Shown here: in pieces, positions 17,255-28,162 of the stretch
How the letters are laid out: the number at the start of each line of letters is the position of its first letter
How positions within the stretch are numbered: position 1 is the stretch's first letter
NCBI RefSeq assembly: GCF_000282375.1
Contig: NZ_AKJK01000061.1
Coordinates: 1 to 64,000, forward strand
Length of the DNA stretch: 64,000 nt
From: Pseudomonas sp. GM50
GTDB lineage: Bacteria > Pseudomonadota > Gammaproteobacteria > Pseudomonadales > Pseudomonadaceae
Reading direction: 5' to 3'
Notes under the pieces: model-generated
The model's database searches: none
The model's input: the letters and a program-made list of their open reading frames with translations, nothing else
What the model was told of the DNA's origin: nothing
Translations under genes and position numbers: made by a program

Positions 17255-19900
17255 TTGATGCGCGCCAACTCGTCTGATCCACAAGACACCGTCACAGCGA
17301 CACAACCGATCAAAGCCGAGCGTCTGCGCTTGCTGGATCGAATCAGCAAATACCGTCAGCCCATCGGTCTGGCGGTCACTTTGCTGTTGTTCGCCATCGC
17401 GCTGATTGCCTGTCGTCACCTGCTGAGCGAACTCGATCTGTACGCGCTGCACGACTCGATCCTTGAAGTGCCAAAACCGGCCTTGCTGGGCGCGCTCGGC
17501 GCGACCGTCATCGGTTTCATCATTCTGCTGGGTTACGAATGGTCGGCCAGCCGTTATGCCGGCGTGACGCTGGCGCCGCGATTATTGGCATTGGGTGGTT
17601 TCACCGCGTTTGCCATTGGCAATGCCATCGGTCTTTCGCTGCTGTCAGGCGGCTCGGTTCGCTACCGTTTATATGCACGTCATGGTGTGGGGGCTTCGGA
17701 AGTCGCGCACATGACCTTGTTTGCCAGCCTCTCGCTCGGCTGCGCCCTGCCGCCCCTGGCCGCCCTCGCCACCCTCAGCAACCTGCCCGCCGCCTCCGTG
17801 GCCCTGGGTTTCTCCGAGACGTTGCTGGGCGCGATTGCAGCGGCCGTGCTGCTGCTCTCAACAGTACTGGCCATCGGTATCTATCGCCGTCGCTTGCCGG
17901 AACAGCCTTATCCCGACAACCTGCTGGTCAAGGTCGGTCGCCGCACCTTGCGCCTGCCGGGTCGTCGCCTGACGTTCCTGCAACTGGTCATTACCGCCCT
18001 GGACGTCGCCGCCGCCGCGACCGTGCTCTATCTGTTGCTGCCGGAAGCGCCGCCCTTTGGTGCCTTCCTGCTGGTCTATCTATTGGCCCTGGCCGCTGGC
18101 GTGCTCAGCCATGTACCGGGCGGTGTCGGGGTGTTCGAAGCGATTTTGCTGGCCGCCTTCGCCGACAAGCTCGGCGCCGCACCACTGGCCGCCGCCCTGC
18201 TGCTCTACCGCCTGATCTACGTGGTGTTGCCGCTGCTGGTGGCCTGCGTACTGCTGCTGATCAACGAAGGCCAGCGCCTGTTTCAGACACGCCAGTCCCT
18301 GCGTGCAGCATCTGGTTTGGCCGCGCCGATTCTGGCGGTGCTGGTGTTCCTGTCCGGCGTGGTGCTGCTGTTTTCCGGCGTGACGCCAGAGATCGATACC
18401 CGCCTTGAACACATCGGCTTTCTGATTCCGCATCGTTTGGTCGACGCCTCGCACTTTGGCGCCAGCCTTGTAGGCGTGCTCTGCCTGCTGCTGGCTCAGG
18501 GGCTGCGTCGCCGCCTGTCAGCCGCGTGGATGCTGACCACCATTCTGTTGTTGGTCGGCGCCCTGCTCTCTCTGCTTAAAGGGTTCGACTGGGAAGAGGC
18601 TTGCCTGATGACCCTGACGGCGAGTTTGCTGGGGGTTTTCCGGCGTTCGTTCTATCGCCCCAGCCGCCTGACCGAAGTGCCGTTTTCGCCGCTGTATCTG
18701 GTGGCCAGCCTGTGCGTACTCGGCGCGTCGATCTGGTTGCTGTTGTTCGCCTATCAGGATGTTCCGTACAGTCATCAACTCTGGTGGCAGTTCACCCTAG
18801 ACGCCGATGCCCCGCGTGGCTTGCGCTCGTTGCTCGGCGCCGCGGTCCTGCTGGTGGTGGTGTCCCTGACCTGGCTGCTGCGTACCGCGCGCCCGGTGAT
18901 CCATCTGCCAACGCCCGATGAACTGGACCGCGCGGTAAAGATTCTGATGGCCTCGTCCCAACCGGATGGCGGCCTGGCCCTGACCGGTGACAAGGCGCTG
19001 CTGTTTCATCCCAACGACGAGGCGTTTCTGATGTACGCCCGCCGTGGCCGCAGCCTGGTGGCGTTGTATGACCCGATCGGCCCGACCCAGCAACGGGCGG
19101 AAATGATCTGGCAGTTCCGCGATCTTTGCGATATCCACCACGCCCGCCCCGTCTTCTATCAAGTGCGCGCCGAGAACCTGCCGTATTACATGGACATCGG
19201 CCTGACCGCGATCAAGCTCGGCGAAGAAGCCCGGGTCGATCTGCACCGCTTTGATCTCGAAGCCAAGGGCAAAGAGATGAAGGACCTGCGCTACACCTGG
19301 AACCGCGGCACCCGTGATGGCCTGTCGCTGGAAATCCATGAGCCGGGGCAAGCGCCGATGGATGAGCTCAAGGTGATTTCGGACGCCTGGCTGACCGGCA
19401 AGAACGTGCGCGAGAAAGGCTTCTCGCTCGGGCGCTTCAGTGATGACTACCTCAAGCACTTCCGTGTCGCGGTGATTCGTTTCGAAGGGCGCCCGGTGGC
19501 GTTCGCCAACCTGCTCGAGACCTACGGCCATGATCTGGCCAGCCTCGACCTGATGCGCGCGCACCCCGACGCCCCCAAGCTGACCATGGAGTTCATGATG
19601 GTCGGCCTGATTCAACATTATAAAAATCATGGATACGCGCGCTTCAGCCTGGGCATGGTGCCGTTGTCGGGGTTACAACCCCGGCGTGGCGCACCATTGA
19701 CCCAGCGCTTGGGCTCGATGGTATTCCGCCGTGGTGAGCAGCTGTACAACTTCCAAGGTTTGCGCCGCTTCAAAGACAAGTTCCAGCCCGACTGGGAACC
19801 CCGTTATATGGCCGTGCCCGCCGGACTTGATCCGCTGGTTGCCCTGGCCGACACTGCCGCCCTGATTGCAGGCGGCTTGACTGGATTGGTGAAACGCTGA
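17255..19900 (+). CDS. mprF: Aminoacyl-phosphatidylglycerol synthase/flippase MprF
   Basis: This 881-residue membrane protein modifies phosphatidylglycerol with an amino acid from charged tRNA and flips it outward, lowering negative surface charge. The first ~560 residues hold about 14 hydrophobic segments (flippase part). The C-terminal ~300 residues are the soluble GNAT-like synthase domain (DUF2156), for example GRSLVALYDPIGP and KLTMEFMMVGLIQHYKNHGY. The ATG is preceded by AGAGGTG. Its stop overlaps the next gene by one base, and that gene encodes a VirJ-type hydrolase, the pairing known in P. aeruginosa (PA0920-PA0919), where the lipid is alanyl-PG. Confidence 0.92.
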   Translation: MMRANSSDPQDTVTATQPIKAERLRLLDRISKYRQPIGLAVTLLLFAIALIACRHLLSELDLYALHDSILEVPKPALLGALGATVIGFIILLGYEWSASRYAGVTLAPRLLALGGFTAFAIGNAIGLSLLSGGSVRYRLYARHGVGASEVAHMTLFASLSLGCALPPLAALATLSNLPAASVALGFSETLLGAIAAAVLLLSTVLAIGIYRRRLPEQPYPDNLLVKVGRRTLRLPGRRLTFLQLVITALDVAAAATVLYLLLPEAPPFGAFLLVYLLALAAGVLSHVPGGVGVFEAILLAAFADKLGAAPLAAALLLYRLIYVVLPLLVACVLLLINEGQRLFQTRQSLRAASGLAAPILAVLVFLSGVVLLFSGVTPEIDTRLEHIGFLIPHRLVDASHFGASLVGVLCLLLAQGLRRRLSAAWMLTTILLLVGALLSLLKGFDWEEACLMTLTASLLGVFRRSFYRPSRLTEVPFSPLYLVASLCVLGASIWLLLFAYQDVPYSHQLWWQFTLDADAPRGLRSLLGAAVLLVVVSLTWLLRTARPVIHLPTPDELDRAVKILMASSQPDGGLALTGDKALLFHPNDEAFLMYARRGRSLVALYDPIGPTQQRAEMIWQFRDLCDIHHARPVFYQVRAENLPYYMDIGLTAIKLGEEARVDLHRFDLEAKGKEMKDLRYTWNRGTRDGLSLEIHEPGQAPMDELKVISDAWLTGKNVREKGFSLGRFSDDYLKHFRVAVIRFEGRPVAFANLLETYGHDLASLDLMRAHPDAPKLTMEFMMVGLIQHYKNHGYARFSLGMVPLSGLQPRRGAPLTQRLGSMVFRRGEQLYNFQGLRRFKDKFQPDWEPRYMAVPAGLDPLVALADTAALIAGGLTGLVKR

Positions 19901-21195
19901 TGATTCAACGCTCCCTGCGGTACGTACTGGCCACACTGGTAGTGCTGGCCCTGATTGTCGGTGGCGGTTACTGGTACCTGAAACGCCCGGCGCCAGAACC
20001 GACCCTCGAACTGCTGGCGCCGGCCGATGGCGCCGCAATGACCCGCGTCATCCCCGGCAACACGCCGCGCGCCCAGGTGCTGGTGGCCGTCAACGAAGAG
20101 CAGAAGCTCAGCGACAAACAATTGCTGACCCTGAGCCGCAGCGGCTCGGCACAGATCGTCCAGGTGATCCTGCCCAAGGACTGCATCCTGCAAGGTCGCG
20201 CCCTGCAAGCAGGCCTCAGGCAACTCAAAGGCCCGGCAACCCTGGTCAGCGGCATCGGCCCAGGCGCCGTGCTGGCGTGGCGCTGGCTGGCCGAGCAGAA
20301 GGACGACAAGGCCCAGGCCATTTCGGTCGACCTGGCCCTGGAAAAACCCGGCTGCACGCACCTGCTGCCAAAAAGTGCCGCCCACGGCCATTGGCTGGTG
20401 GCCTGGAACGACAACCCGGACGACACCAGCGCCGGCTTCGTGCGTGACCAGCCCAATGCCGAAACCAGCATCAGCGACTACGACATCAACCTGCCGCAAG
20501 TGCTGAACAACGAACTGCGCAAAATCCTCGTCGGTGGCGATAAAGCCGCTGGCGGCCTGCAGATTCCAGTCGTTGAAGTGCCGGCCGGTCAAGCCAAGGA
20601 CACCGTCACCCTGTTCCTTTCCGGCGACGGCGGCTGGCGCGACCTGGACCGTGATGTAGCCGGCGAAATGGCCAAGATCGGCTACCCGGTGGTCGGCATC
20701 GACACCCTGCGCTACTACTGGCAGCACAAGAGCCCGGAACAAAGCGCGCTGGACCTGACCGAACTGATGCAGCACTACCGGCAGAAATGGGGCACCAAGC
20801 GCTTCATCCTGACCGGCTACTCGTTCGGCGCCGACGTACTGCCTGCCATCTACAACCGCCTGCCGGAAGCGGAGCAGCAGCGCGTCGACGCAATCATCCT
20901 GCTGGCCTTCGCCCGCACCGGCAGCTTCGAAATCGAAGTCGAAGGCTGGCTCGGCAACGCCGGCAAAGAAGCCGCCACCGGCCCGGAAATGGCCAAGCTG
21001 CCCGCCGCGAAAGTGGTGTGCATCTACGGTGAGGAAGAAGTCGACGAGAGCGGCTGCACCGACAAGACCGCCGTGGGCGAAGCGATGAAACTGCCTGGCG
21101 GCCATCACTTCGACGAGAACTACCCGGCTTTGGCCCAGCGGTTGGTCGATGCCATTGAGAAGCGTCAAGCCAAAGAGACGGCCGCTCAGGAGTGA
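19900..21195 (+). CDS. AcvB/VirJ-type periplasmic hydrolase (aminoacyl-PG hydrolase)
   Basis: This 431-residue protein has an N-terminal membrane anchor at about residues 8-26 and a periplasmic alpha/beta-hydrolase region. The VirJ domain starts near residue 230. It shows SGDGGW at 241-246 and the nucleophile elbow GYSFG with S308, and a likely catalytic histidine in GGHHFDENY near the end. The homologous P. aeruginosa PA0919 hydrolyses alanyl-PG, so this gene probably reverses the action of mprF, with which it is translationally coupled. Confidence 0.85.
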   Translation: MIQRSLRYVLATLVVLALIVGGGYWYLKRPAPEPTLELLAPADGAAMTRVIPGNTPRAQVLVAVNEEQKLSDKQLLTLSRSGSAQIVQVILPKDCILQGRALQAGLRQLKGPATLVSGIGPGAVLAWRWLAEQKDDKAQAISVDLALEKPGCTHLLPKSAAHGHWLVAWNDNPDDTSAGFVRDQPNAETSISDYDINLPQVLNNELRKILVGGDKAAGGLQIPVVEVPAGQAKDTVTLFLSGDGGWRDLDRDVAGEMAKIGYPVVGIDTLRYYWQHKSPEQSALDLTELMQHYRQKWGTKRFILTGYSFGADVLPAIYNRLPEAEQQRVDAIILLAFARTGSFEIEVEGWLGNAGKEAATGPEMAKLPAAKVVCIYGEEEVDESGCTDKTAVGEAMKLPGGHHFDENYPALAQRLVDAIEKRQAKETAAQE

Positions 21196-21211
21196 TCTGA
21201 GCCGCGCTCAC

Positions 21212-21251
21212 AAAAAAGCCCCCGCTGCCTTATGGTTGCGGGGGCTTTTTT
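21212..21251 (+). terminator. Intrinsic terminator of the mprF operon
   Basis: AAGCCCCCGC and GCGGGGGCTT form a strong stem followed by six T. Confidence 0.9.
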
Positions 21252-21273
21252 CATTCTCACAGACGCCACAGAT

Positions 21274-21371
21274 CCCTTGTGGGAGCGAGCCTGCTCGCGA
21301 TGCGGCCGTCACCTTCAACATGTGCGTTGGCTGACACTCCCCAATCGCGAGCAGGCTCGCTCCCACAGGGG
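21274..21371. repeat. REP inverted pair
   Basis: TGTGGGAGCGAGCCTGCTCG and its inverted copy lie between the convergent mprF operon and toxin gene. Confidence 0.85.
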
Positions 21372-21399
21372 ATAACCTCTAACTTCAAGAGTTTCGTCG

Positions 21400-21687
21400 T
21401 TAGAGACGGCGCTCTGCAGCGTCGTAAACCTCTTCATCACGTCGCGCACCGACAGCGACGATCAAAACCTGGATCGCCTTTCCATCGACTCGATAAACAA
21501 TACGCGTGTCACCTGTGCGGATACGCCTACAACCCGCGAGACTGGCTCTTAGGGGTTTGCCGCTCTTGTCCGGCTCGCCATTGATAATCCGCTCTTCGAT
21601 AACATCAAGAATGCGATTCGCCGCCGCAGCTCCCAGCAGATCCAGATCCTTCTGGACCTCCGGATGATAGATAACGCCCCAAACCAT
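21400..21687 (-). CDS. RelE/ParE-family toxin
   Basis: This 95-residue protein has the compact RelE/ParE pattern: IYHPEVQKDLDLL start, a helix region RILDVIEERI, then KPLRASLAGCRRIRTGDTRIVYRV and a C-terminal LIVAVGARRDEEVYDAA strand-helix. RelE-type toxins usually cleave mRNA at the ribosome, and ParE-type toxins poison gyrase; I cannot tell which from sequence alone. It is 11 bases downstream of its antitoxin gene, the usual order. Confidence 0.85.
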   Translation of the reverse strand: MVWGVIYHPEVQKDLDLLGAAAANRILDVIEERIINGEPDKSGKPLRASLAGCRRIRTGDTRIVYRVDGKAIQVLIVAVGARRDEEVYDAAERRL

Positions 21688-21698
21688 CCACAGCTCCT

Positions 21699-21989
21699 TT
21701 AGTCTTTCCTGGCGTACCGCGCCCGCATATCGTCGTGGCTGATTGCCTTGGCCTGATCAAAACCGATCAATCGCTCCCGAGCCGCTGCTTCAACCCGAAG
21801 GTCCTCAAGCTCGTCGAGCATTTCCTGATACGCATCGACATTGATAATGACCGCTGCAGGCTGATTGTCTTTGAAAATGACCAGCCGCTCAGTGGCTCGG
21901 CTGGAAATCTCTTTTAGCCTCGCACTGAACCCCCTGACCATTGCCGTCACCGAAATCGCTTGGTCAGCACGCTCCAGTAATGCCGTCAT
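21699..21989 (-). CDS. Phd/YefM-family antitoxin
   Basis: This 96-residue protein has the Phd N-terminal DNA-binding fold (ISVTAMVRGFSARLKEISSRATERLVIFKDNQPAAVIINVDAYQEM in outline; key residues are the FKDNQPAAV strand and the DAYQEM helix) and an acidic toxin-binding C-terminus. The ATG at 21989 is chosen because GAGAGGTGAG lies just upstream. Antitoxins of this type bind their own promoter, so the operator should lie at about 21990-22060. Confidence 0.88.
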   Translation of the reverse strand: MTALLERADQAISVTAMVRGFSARLKEISSRATERLVIFKDNQPAAVIINVDAYQEMLDELEDLRVEAAARERLIGFDQAKAISHDDMRARYARKD

Positions 21990-22275
21990 ACTCACCTCTC
22001 TACACATTGATGCAAATTTGAACACACAGTTCTACGCAGAGTATCGCGTCGAATTCGACATACAGCAAGCTGCAAAAAACGCGAATCTACCAACCTGCGT
22101 TTTTCCATGCCTACAAATAATGAGCCGAACGACTTTCACCCCGTTTAGTTTTGTTTACTTAAGGTTTCGCAATATCAGATGACGCCCGCAGACCTTGTAG
22201 GCAAACTCCGAATCGTCCTTTTTGGGCACTTTGCCGCCTTGTTGCGCTTTTCTTCGACGGGATACTCTCCGGACG

Positions 22276-22470
22276 TCGCTGACCATTCAGCGATCGGGCT
22301 TGGAAACCCGTCGAGTTAAGTACAACAGCGCCCCCCATCAGTACGGTAGCGGCTTTTACGCTGCGATCCTGTTATGGCGGCTGTGCGTGGGACGCCTTCG
22401 GGCGTGCCGGTTCCTTAGCTCCCGGTTTTCCAACCTGCGCACAGCTGCCACCCATTCGCTTGGAAACGAA
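22276..22470 (+). ncRNA. Structured leader resembling phage C4 antisense RNA
   Basis: The 513-base gap between antitoxin and DUF3077 gene holds a chain of clear hairpins. TCGCTGA/TCAGCGA pair at 22276-22293. CGGG/CCCG close a CTTGGAAA loop at 22295-22310. A 12-bp stem joins 22376-22387 with 22438-22449 and encloses ACGCC-TTCG-GGCGT (22392-22405) and CCGG/CCGG (22407-22425). A last hairpin TTCG/CGAA (22455-22470) again has a CTTGGAAA loop. The CCAACCTGCGCACAGCTGCC end looks like C4 RNAs of P1/P4-type phages, from memory. RNA status is inferred; the structure itself is seen. Confidence 0.55.
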
Positions 22471-22502
22471 CGTGGCCGCTCCCTCGGGTTAAGGAGTTAG
22501 AC

Positions 22503-22829
22503 ATGAACAAAACAGATTCGCCCGCCCCCTCAGAACTAAAAACCATCGGCCTCACCCCGCTCATCTACTGCTCCGATCAGGCGTTGTTCAACGTCCGCGC
22601 CGGTGTCCCCATCGTTGATGCCTTGTCACAAGCCTCCGACCTGCTGTTCCTCGCCAAATCATTTGCCGAGGATGCGGCCTACATAAAAGACACCGACCGC
22701 CACGCCTGGGCCGCGCATTACCTGACGGCGATGAGTAAGGCAGTGATTGATGACGTGGTGAAGGTGCTGACACCGCGACCTGCCCGGACAAAGACTGAAT
22801 CTGAAGAAGAGCTGCCTGAAAGCCAGTAA
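22503..22829 (+). CDS. DUF3077-domain protein
   Basis: This 108-residue protein has AAGGAG seven bases before the ATG. The central segment LFNVRAGVPIVDALSQASDLL followed by WAAHYLTAMSKAVIDD matches the small DUF3077 family that is abundant in Pseudomonas and has no assigned function. The C-terminus is charged and probably disordered. It has an unusually long structured leader. A long REP pair follows. Confidence 0.75.
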   Translation: MNKTDSPAPSELKTIGLTPLIYCSDQALFNVRAGVPIVDALSQASDLLFLAKSFAEDAAYIKDTDRHAWAAHYLTAMSKAVIDDVVKVLTPRPARTKTESEEELPESQ

Positions 22830-22847
22830 AGGTGCCAACACCGCAGA

Positions 22848-22994
22848 TCCCCTGTGGGAGCGAGCTGTGGCGAGGGGGCTTGCCCCCGTTTGAGTGCGTA
22901 GCACTCACAAAATTTTTGGTACATCAGAGATTTGGGGACTGCTTCGCAGCCCAACGGGGCAAGCCCCCTCGCCACAGCTCGCTCCCACAGGGGA
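22848..22994. repeat. Long REP inverted pair
   Basis: CCCCTGTGGGAGCGAGCTGT pairs with its inverted copy almost 150 bases on; the arms also share GGCGAGGGGGCTTGCCCC. It separates the DUF3077 gene from convergent kup. Confidence 0.85.
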
Positions 22995-23022
22995 TTGTCA
23001 GTGGATTCAAGTCATCGGACAC

Positions 23023-23061
23023 AAAAAAGCCCCCGCTACCTTCATGGCAACGGGGGCTTTT
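23023..23061 (-). terminator. Bidirectional intrinsic terminator at the end of kup
   Basis: AAAAGCCCCCG and CGGGGGCTTTT form the stem with A and T runs on either side, 10 bases beyond the kup stop. Confidence 0.85.
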
Positions 23062-23070
23062 CGTTGTGGC

Positions 23071-24972
23071 TTACATCTCGACTTGCGTACCCAGCTCAAT
23101 CACCCGGTTCAACGGCAAATTGAAGAACCGCAGGTTGCCGTTGGCGTTCTTCAGCATGAAGGCGAACAACGCCTCGCGCCAGCGGGCCATGCCTTCGAGT
23201 TTGGAGGCAATAACCGTCTCGCGGCTAAGGAAGTAGGTCGTGCGCATCGGGCTGAAATTCAGGTCATCCAGATGGCACAGTTTCAAGGCCTCTGGCACGT
23301 CCGGCTCGTCTGTGAAGCCGAAATGCAGGATCACCCGGAAGAAGCCTTCGCCGTAGGAATCGACATCGAAACGCCGTTGCGGCGGGACGCGCGGGATGTC
23401 TTCGTACACCACTGTCAGCAACACGACTTGCTCGTGCAGCACCTGGTTATGCAGCAGGTTGTGCAACAGCGCGTGAGGCACGGCATCCGGGCGAGCGGTG
23501 AGGAACACAGCCGTGCCCTGGACCCGATGCGGCGGTTGCACGCGGATACTGCTGATGAAGATCGGCAGCGGCAACCCGCCTTCGTCCAGTCGATCCACCA
23601 GCAGTTGCTTGCCGCGTTTCCAGGTGGTCATCAACACGAACAGCGCGATACCGGCAATCACCGGGAACGCCCCGCCCTGAATGATTTTCGGCACGTTGGC
23701 GGCGAAGTACAGACCGTCCACCAGCAGGAAACCCAGCAACACCGGAACCGCGAGAATCGGTGGCCACTTCCACAACAGCAACATCACCGCCGACACCAGG
23801 ATAGTGGTCATCAGCATCGTGCCAGTCACCGCCACGCCGTAGGCCGAAGCCAACGCGCCGGAGGACTCGAAGCCCAGCACCAGGAGGATCACGCCAACCA
23901 TCAGCGCCCAGTTCACCGCGCCGATATAGATCTGGCCTTGCTCGGCACTGGACGTGTGCTGGATATGCATCCGCGGGATATAGCCGAGCTGGATCGCCTG
24001 ACGAGTCAGGGAGAACGCACCAGAAATCACCGCCTGAGAGGCGATTACCGTGGCCAGGGTCGACAACCCCACCAACGGAATCAGCGCCCAGCTCGGTGCC
24101 AACAAGTAGAACGGGTTACGGGCGGCTTCCGGATCACCGAGCAGCAATGCGCCCTGACCGAAGTAGTTCAGCACCAGGGCCGGCAGCACCAGAATGAACC
24201 AGGCCCGGGCGATCGGCTTGCGACCGAAGTGGCCCATGTCGGCGTACAACGCCTCGGCACCGGTCAATGCCAGCACCACCGCGCCAAGAATCGCGATCCC
24301 CATGCCCGGGTGGACCATGAAGAAGCGTACGCCCCACACCGGATTCATCGCCTGCAACACTTCCGGATGCTGATTGATGCCATACACGCCCAGCGCGCCC
24401 AGCACCAGAAACCAGGTGACCATGATCGGCCCGAACAGAATGCCAATCCGCGCCGTGCCGTGACGCTGAATCAGGAACAACGCCACCAGCACGATCAACG
24501 ACAGCGGCACCACCCAATGGTCGATGCCTTCAAATGCCAACCCAAGGCCTTCAATCGCCGAGAGAACGGAAATCGCCGGCGTGATCATGCTGTCGCCATA
24601 GAACAGCGCCGCACCGATCAGCCCGCAGACCACCAGCAACGTGCGCAATTTTGGATGGCCGGCCGCTGCCCGCCGAGCCAGGGCGGTCAAGGCCATGATC
24701 CCGCCTTCGCCCTGGTTGTCGGCACGCAGCACGAACATCATGTATTTGATCGAGACGACCCAGATCAGCGACCAGAAGATCAGCGCCAGAATGCCCAGCA
24801 CGCCGTCATGGTTGACCGGCACGCCATAGCCACCGGAAAACACTTCTTTGAGGGTGTACAGCGGGCTGGTGCCGATATCGCCATAAACCACCCCAACCGC
24901 CGCGACCAGCATACCGATCGGCTTCGCCGCCGAATGCTCGGCGCCTGCCACCTGACTACTTGCCTGCCCCAT
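23071..24972 (-). CDS. kup: Low-affinity potassium transporter Kup
   Basis: This 633-residue protein is a proton-coupled K+ importer of the KUP/HAK/KT family. It has the family start [28 protein letters not shown] near residues 21-48 ([14 protein letters not shown] is diagnostic), about 12 transmembrane segments up to residue ~430, and a cytoplasmic C-terminal domain ending in [11 protein letters not shown]. Length matches E. coli Kup. It is divergent from rimO across a 289-base gap. Confidence 0.95.
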   Translation of the reverse strand: MGQASSQVAGAEHSAAKPIGMLVAAVGVVYGDIGTSPLYTLKEVFSGGYGVPVNHDGVLGILALIFWSLIWVVSIKYMMFVLRADNQGEGGIMALTALARRAAAGHPKLRTLLVVCGLIGAALFYGDSMITPAISVLSAIEGLGLAFEGIDHWVVPLSLIVLVALFLIQRHGTARIGILFGPIMVTWFLVLGALGVYGINQHPEVLQAMNPVWGVRFFMVHPGMGIAILGAVVLALTGAEALYADMGHFGRKPIARAWFILVLPALVLNYFGQGALLLGDPEAARNPFYLLAPSWALIPLVGLSTLATVIASQAVISGAFSLTRQAIQLGYIPRMHIQHTSSAEQGQIYIGAVNWALMVGVILLVLGFESSGALASAYGVAVTGTMLMTTILVSAVMLLLWKWPPILAVPVLLGFLLVDGLYFAANVPKIIQGGAFPVIAGIALFVLMTTWKRGKQLLVDRLDEGGLPLPIFISSIRVQPPHRVQGTAVFLTARPDAVPHALLHNLLHNQVLHEQVVLLTVVYEDIPRVPPQRRFDVDSYGEGFFRVILHFGFTDEPDVPEALKLCHLDDLNFSPMRTTYFLSRETVIASKLEGMARWREALFAFMLKNANGNLRFFNLPLNRVIELGTQVEM

Positions 24973-25261
24973 CCAAAACTCCTACTACTCAGACTCGGAC
25001 TTCTTATAGGAAGCACTATGCTTTGTGGTGCAGCATGCGCTGTTTTACGTGTTGTTACAGACGTTTTATTGACTATAGAAAATCGGTAAAGCGTAACGGC
25101 GCGAAGCATAGCGCAGCACTCGTCGTATTTCCCTGCATAAAGCTGGTCAAGTGCGCCTCTCATCGCTAGAATTGCGCACTTTTTGACCAGAGACGCAACA
25201 TAGCGTCCGTCTGTCGCCTTGCCGACTTCGGCTGGAGGCGTCCCAAATACCGAGGTTAGAC

Positions 25262-26599
<1,338 letters not shown>

Positions 26600-26612
26600 A
26601 CGCAAAAAATAT

Positions 26613-26651
26613 AAAAAGCCCCGCTCTCTTGACGAGATGCGGGGCTTTTTT
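26613..26651 (+). terminator. Intrinsic terminator of rimO
   Basis: AAAAAGCCCCGC pairs with GCGGGGCTTTTTT. Confidence 0.88.
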
Positions 26652-26711
26652 ACGTCTATCGTTTTGTGAGGAAAGGATTCTCGACATTCACAGTAAAAGG
26701 GGCTGCCGGCC

Positions 26712-27185
26712 ATGCGCCAACATTCGGTCATCCACACGCCGAAACAGAGCGACTACGAAGAGCTCACTCAGGTCTGGGAAGCCTCGGTGCGCGCCACCCA
26801 TGACTTTCTGCCCGACAGCTACATCGACCTGCTGAAGAACCTGGTGCTGACGCGCTACCTCGACGCGGTGATGCTGATCTGCACCAAAGACTCACGCCAG
26901 CGCATCACCGGGTTCGCCGGCGTGGCGGCGGGCAAGGTCGAAATGCTCTTCATCGACCCGGCGCATCGCGGCAAAGGCCTGGGCAAGCAATTGCTGCGCT
27001 ATGCCCTGGAACACCTGAACGCCGATGAGCTGGACGTCAATGAGCAGAATCCGCAGGCCTTGGGGTTTTACTTCAAACAGGGCTTTGAGGTGATCGGTCG
27101 CTCCGAGCACGACGGTATGGGTCAGCCGTATCCGTTACTGCACATGCGTTTGCGCCAAAACCAGCAACACTCGCAGCACGGCTGA
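26712..27185 (+). CDS. YjaB-like GNAT acetyltransferase
   Basis: This 157-residue N-acetyltransferase has the acetyl-CoA loop DPAHRGKGLGKQLL at about residues 86-99, preceded by a VEMLFI strand. SVRATHDFLPDSYI near the start and VNEQNPQALGFYFKQGFEVIGRSEHDGMGQPYPLLHM near the end closely resemble E. coli YjaB (SVDATHDFL; GRSEVDDLGKPYPLL). The substrate is not known. The ATG is preceded by AAGGGG. Confidence 0.85.
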   Translation: MRQHSVIHTPKQSDYEELTQVWEASVRATHDFLPDSYIDLLKNLVLTRYLDAVMLICTKDSRQRITGFAGVAAGKVEMLFIDPAHRGKGLGKQLLRYALEHLNADELDVNEQNPQALGFYFKQGFEVIGRSEHDGMGQPYPLLHMRLRQNQQHSQHG

Positions 27186-27202
27186 CACAACACAGAACAA
27201 AA

Positions 27203-27292
27203 TGTGGGAGCGGGCTTGCTCGCGAATACGGTATGTCATTCAACAGATAAATTGACTGATCGACCGCTTTCGCGAGCAAGCCCGCTCCCACA
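27203..27292. repeat. REP inverted pair
   Basis: TGTGGGAGCGGGCTTGCTCG and its inverted copy separate the acetyltransferase gene from the pseudouridine synthase gene. Confidence 0.85.
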
Positions 27293-27376
27293 AAAAGCCA
27301 CACGGTGCAAATGGAGCCGGGATTAACCGGCGCCCAGCAGGTACAATGCCCACCCCTTTTTTGTTACGGCCCTGTC

Positions 27377-28087
27377 ATGACTGACCCGATTCGTCTCTCC
27401 AAACGCCTCATCGAACTCGTCGGCTGTTCCCGTCGGGAGGCTGAGCTGTTCATCGAGGGCGGCTGGGTCACCGTGGACGGCGAAGTCATCGACGAGCCGC
27501 AGTTCAAGGTCGACACCCAAAAAGTCGAGCTCGATCCCGAAGCCAAGGCCACTGCGCCGGAGCCCGTGACCATTCTGCTCAACGTCCCTGCGGGCATGGA
27601 TGCGGAAACGGCCATGGCGACCATCAGCGCCGAAACCCTGAGCGAAGAACACCGCTACGGCAAACGCCCGCTCAAGGGCCACTTCCTGCGCCTGACCGCC
27701 AGTACCGATCTGCAGGCCAATGCCAGCGGTCTGCTGGTGTTCACCCAGGACTGGAAGATCCTGCGCAAACTCACTGCCGACTCCGCCAAAATCGAGCAGG
27801 AATACGTGGTGGAAGTTGAAGGCGACATGGTGGCTCACGGCCTCAACCGCCTGAACCACGGCCTGACCTACAAGGGCAAGGAACTGCCGCCGGTCAAAGC
27901 CAGCTGGCAGAACGAAAACCGCCTGCGTTTTGCGATGAAGAACCCACAACCGGGCGTGATCGCCCTGTTTTGCCAGGCCGTGGGCCTGAAGGTCGTCGCC
28001 ATCCGCCGCATCCGCATCGGCGGTGTGTCCATCGGCAAAGTGCCGTTGGGGCAATGGCGCTACCTGTCCGGCAAAGAGAAGTTCTAA
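27377..28087 (+). CDS. RsuA/RluB/RluF-family rRNA pseudouridine synthase
   Basis: This 236-residue protein has an N-terminal S4 RNA-binding domain (RLSKRLIELVGCSRREAELFIEGGWVTVDG in outline, residues 6-36) and a pseudouridine synthase domain. The family's GRLD catalytic box is altered: the sequence reads ASTDLQANASGLLVF, keeping the likely catalytic aspartate D111 but losing the Gly-Arg-Leu before it. The start at 27377 (ATGACTGACC) gives the normal N-terminus. The target uridine cannot be named. Confidence 0.82.
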   Translation: MTDPIRLSKRLIELVGCSRREAELFIEGGWVTVDGEVIDEPQFKVDTQKVELDPEAKATAPEPVTILLNVPAGMDAETAMATISAETLSEEHRYGKRPLKGHFLRLTASTDLQANASGLLVFTQDWKILRKLTADSAKIEQEYVVEVEGDMVAHGLNRLNHGLTYKGKELPPVKASWQNENRLRFAMKNPQPGVIALFCQAVGLKVVAIRRIRIGGVSIGKVPLGQWRYLSGKEKF

Positions 28088-28162
28088 GACTTTTCACGCC
28101 GCCATACATTTCGGCGCCGCGGCTTATGCGGCGCCCACTGCTGAATATCAGGATTGCACACC

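Noticed and set aside
22894..25089. 731-codon open frame on the plus strand opposite kup
   Set aside because: It is histidine/glutamine-rich, antisense to a clear kup, and starts inside a REP element.
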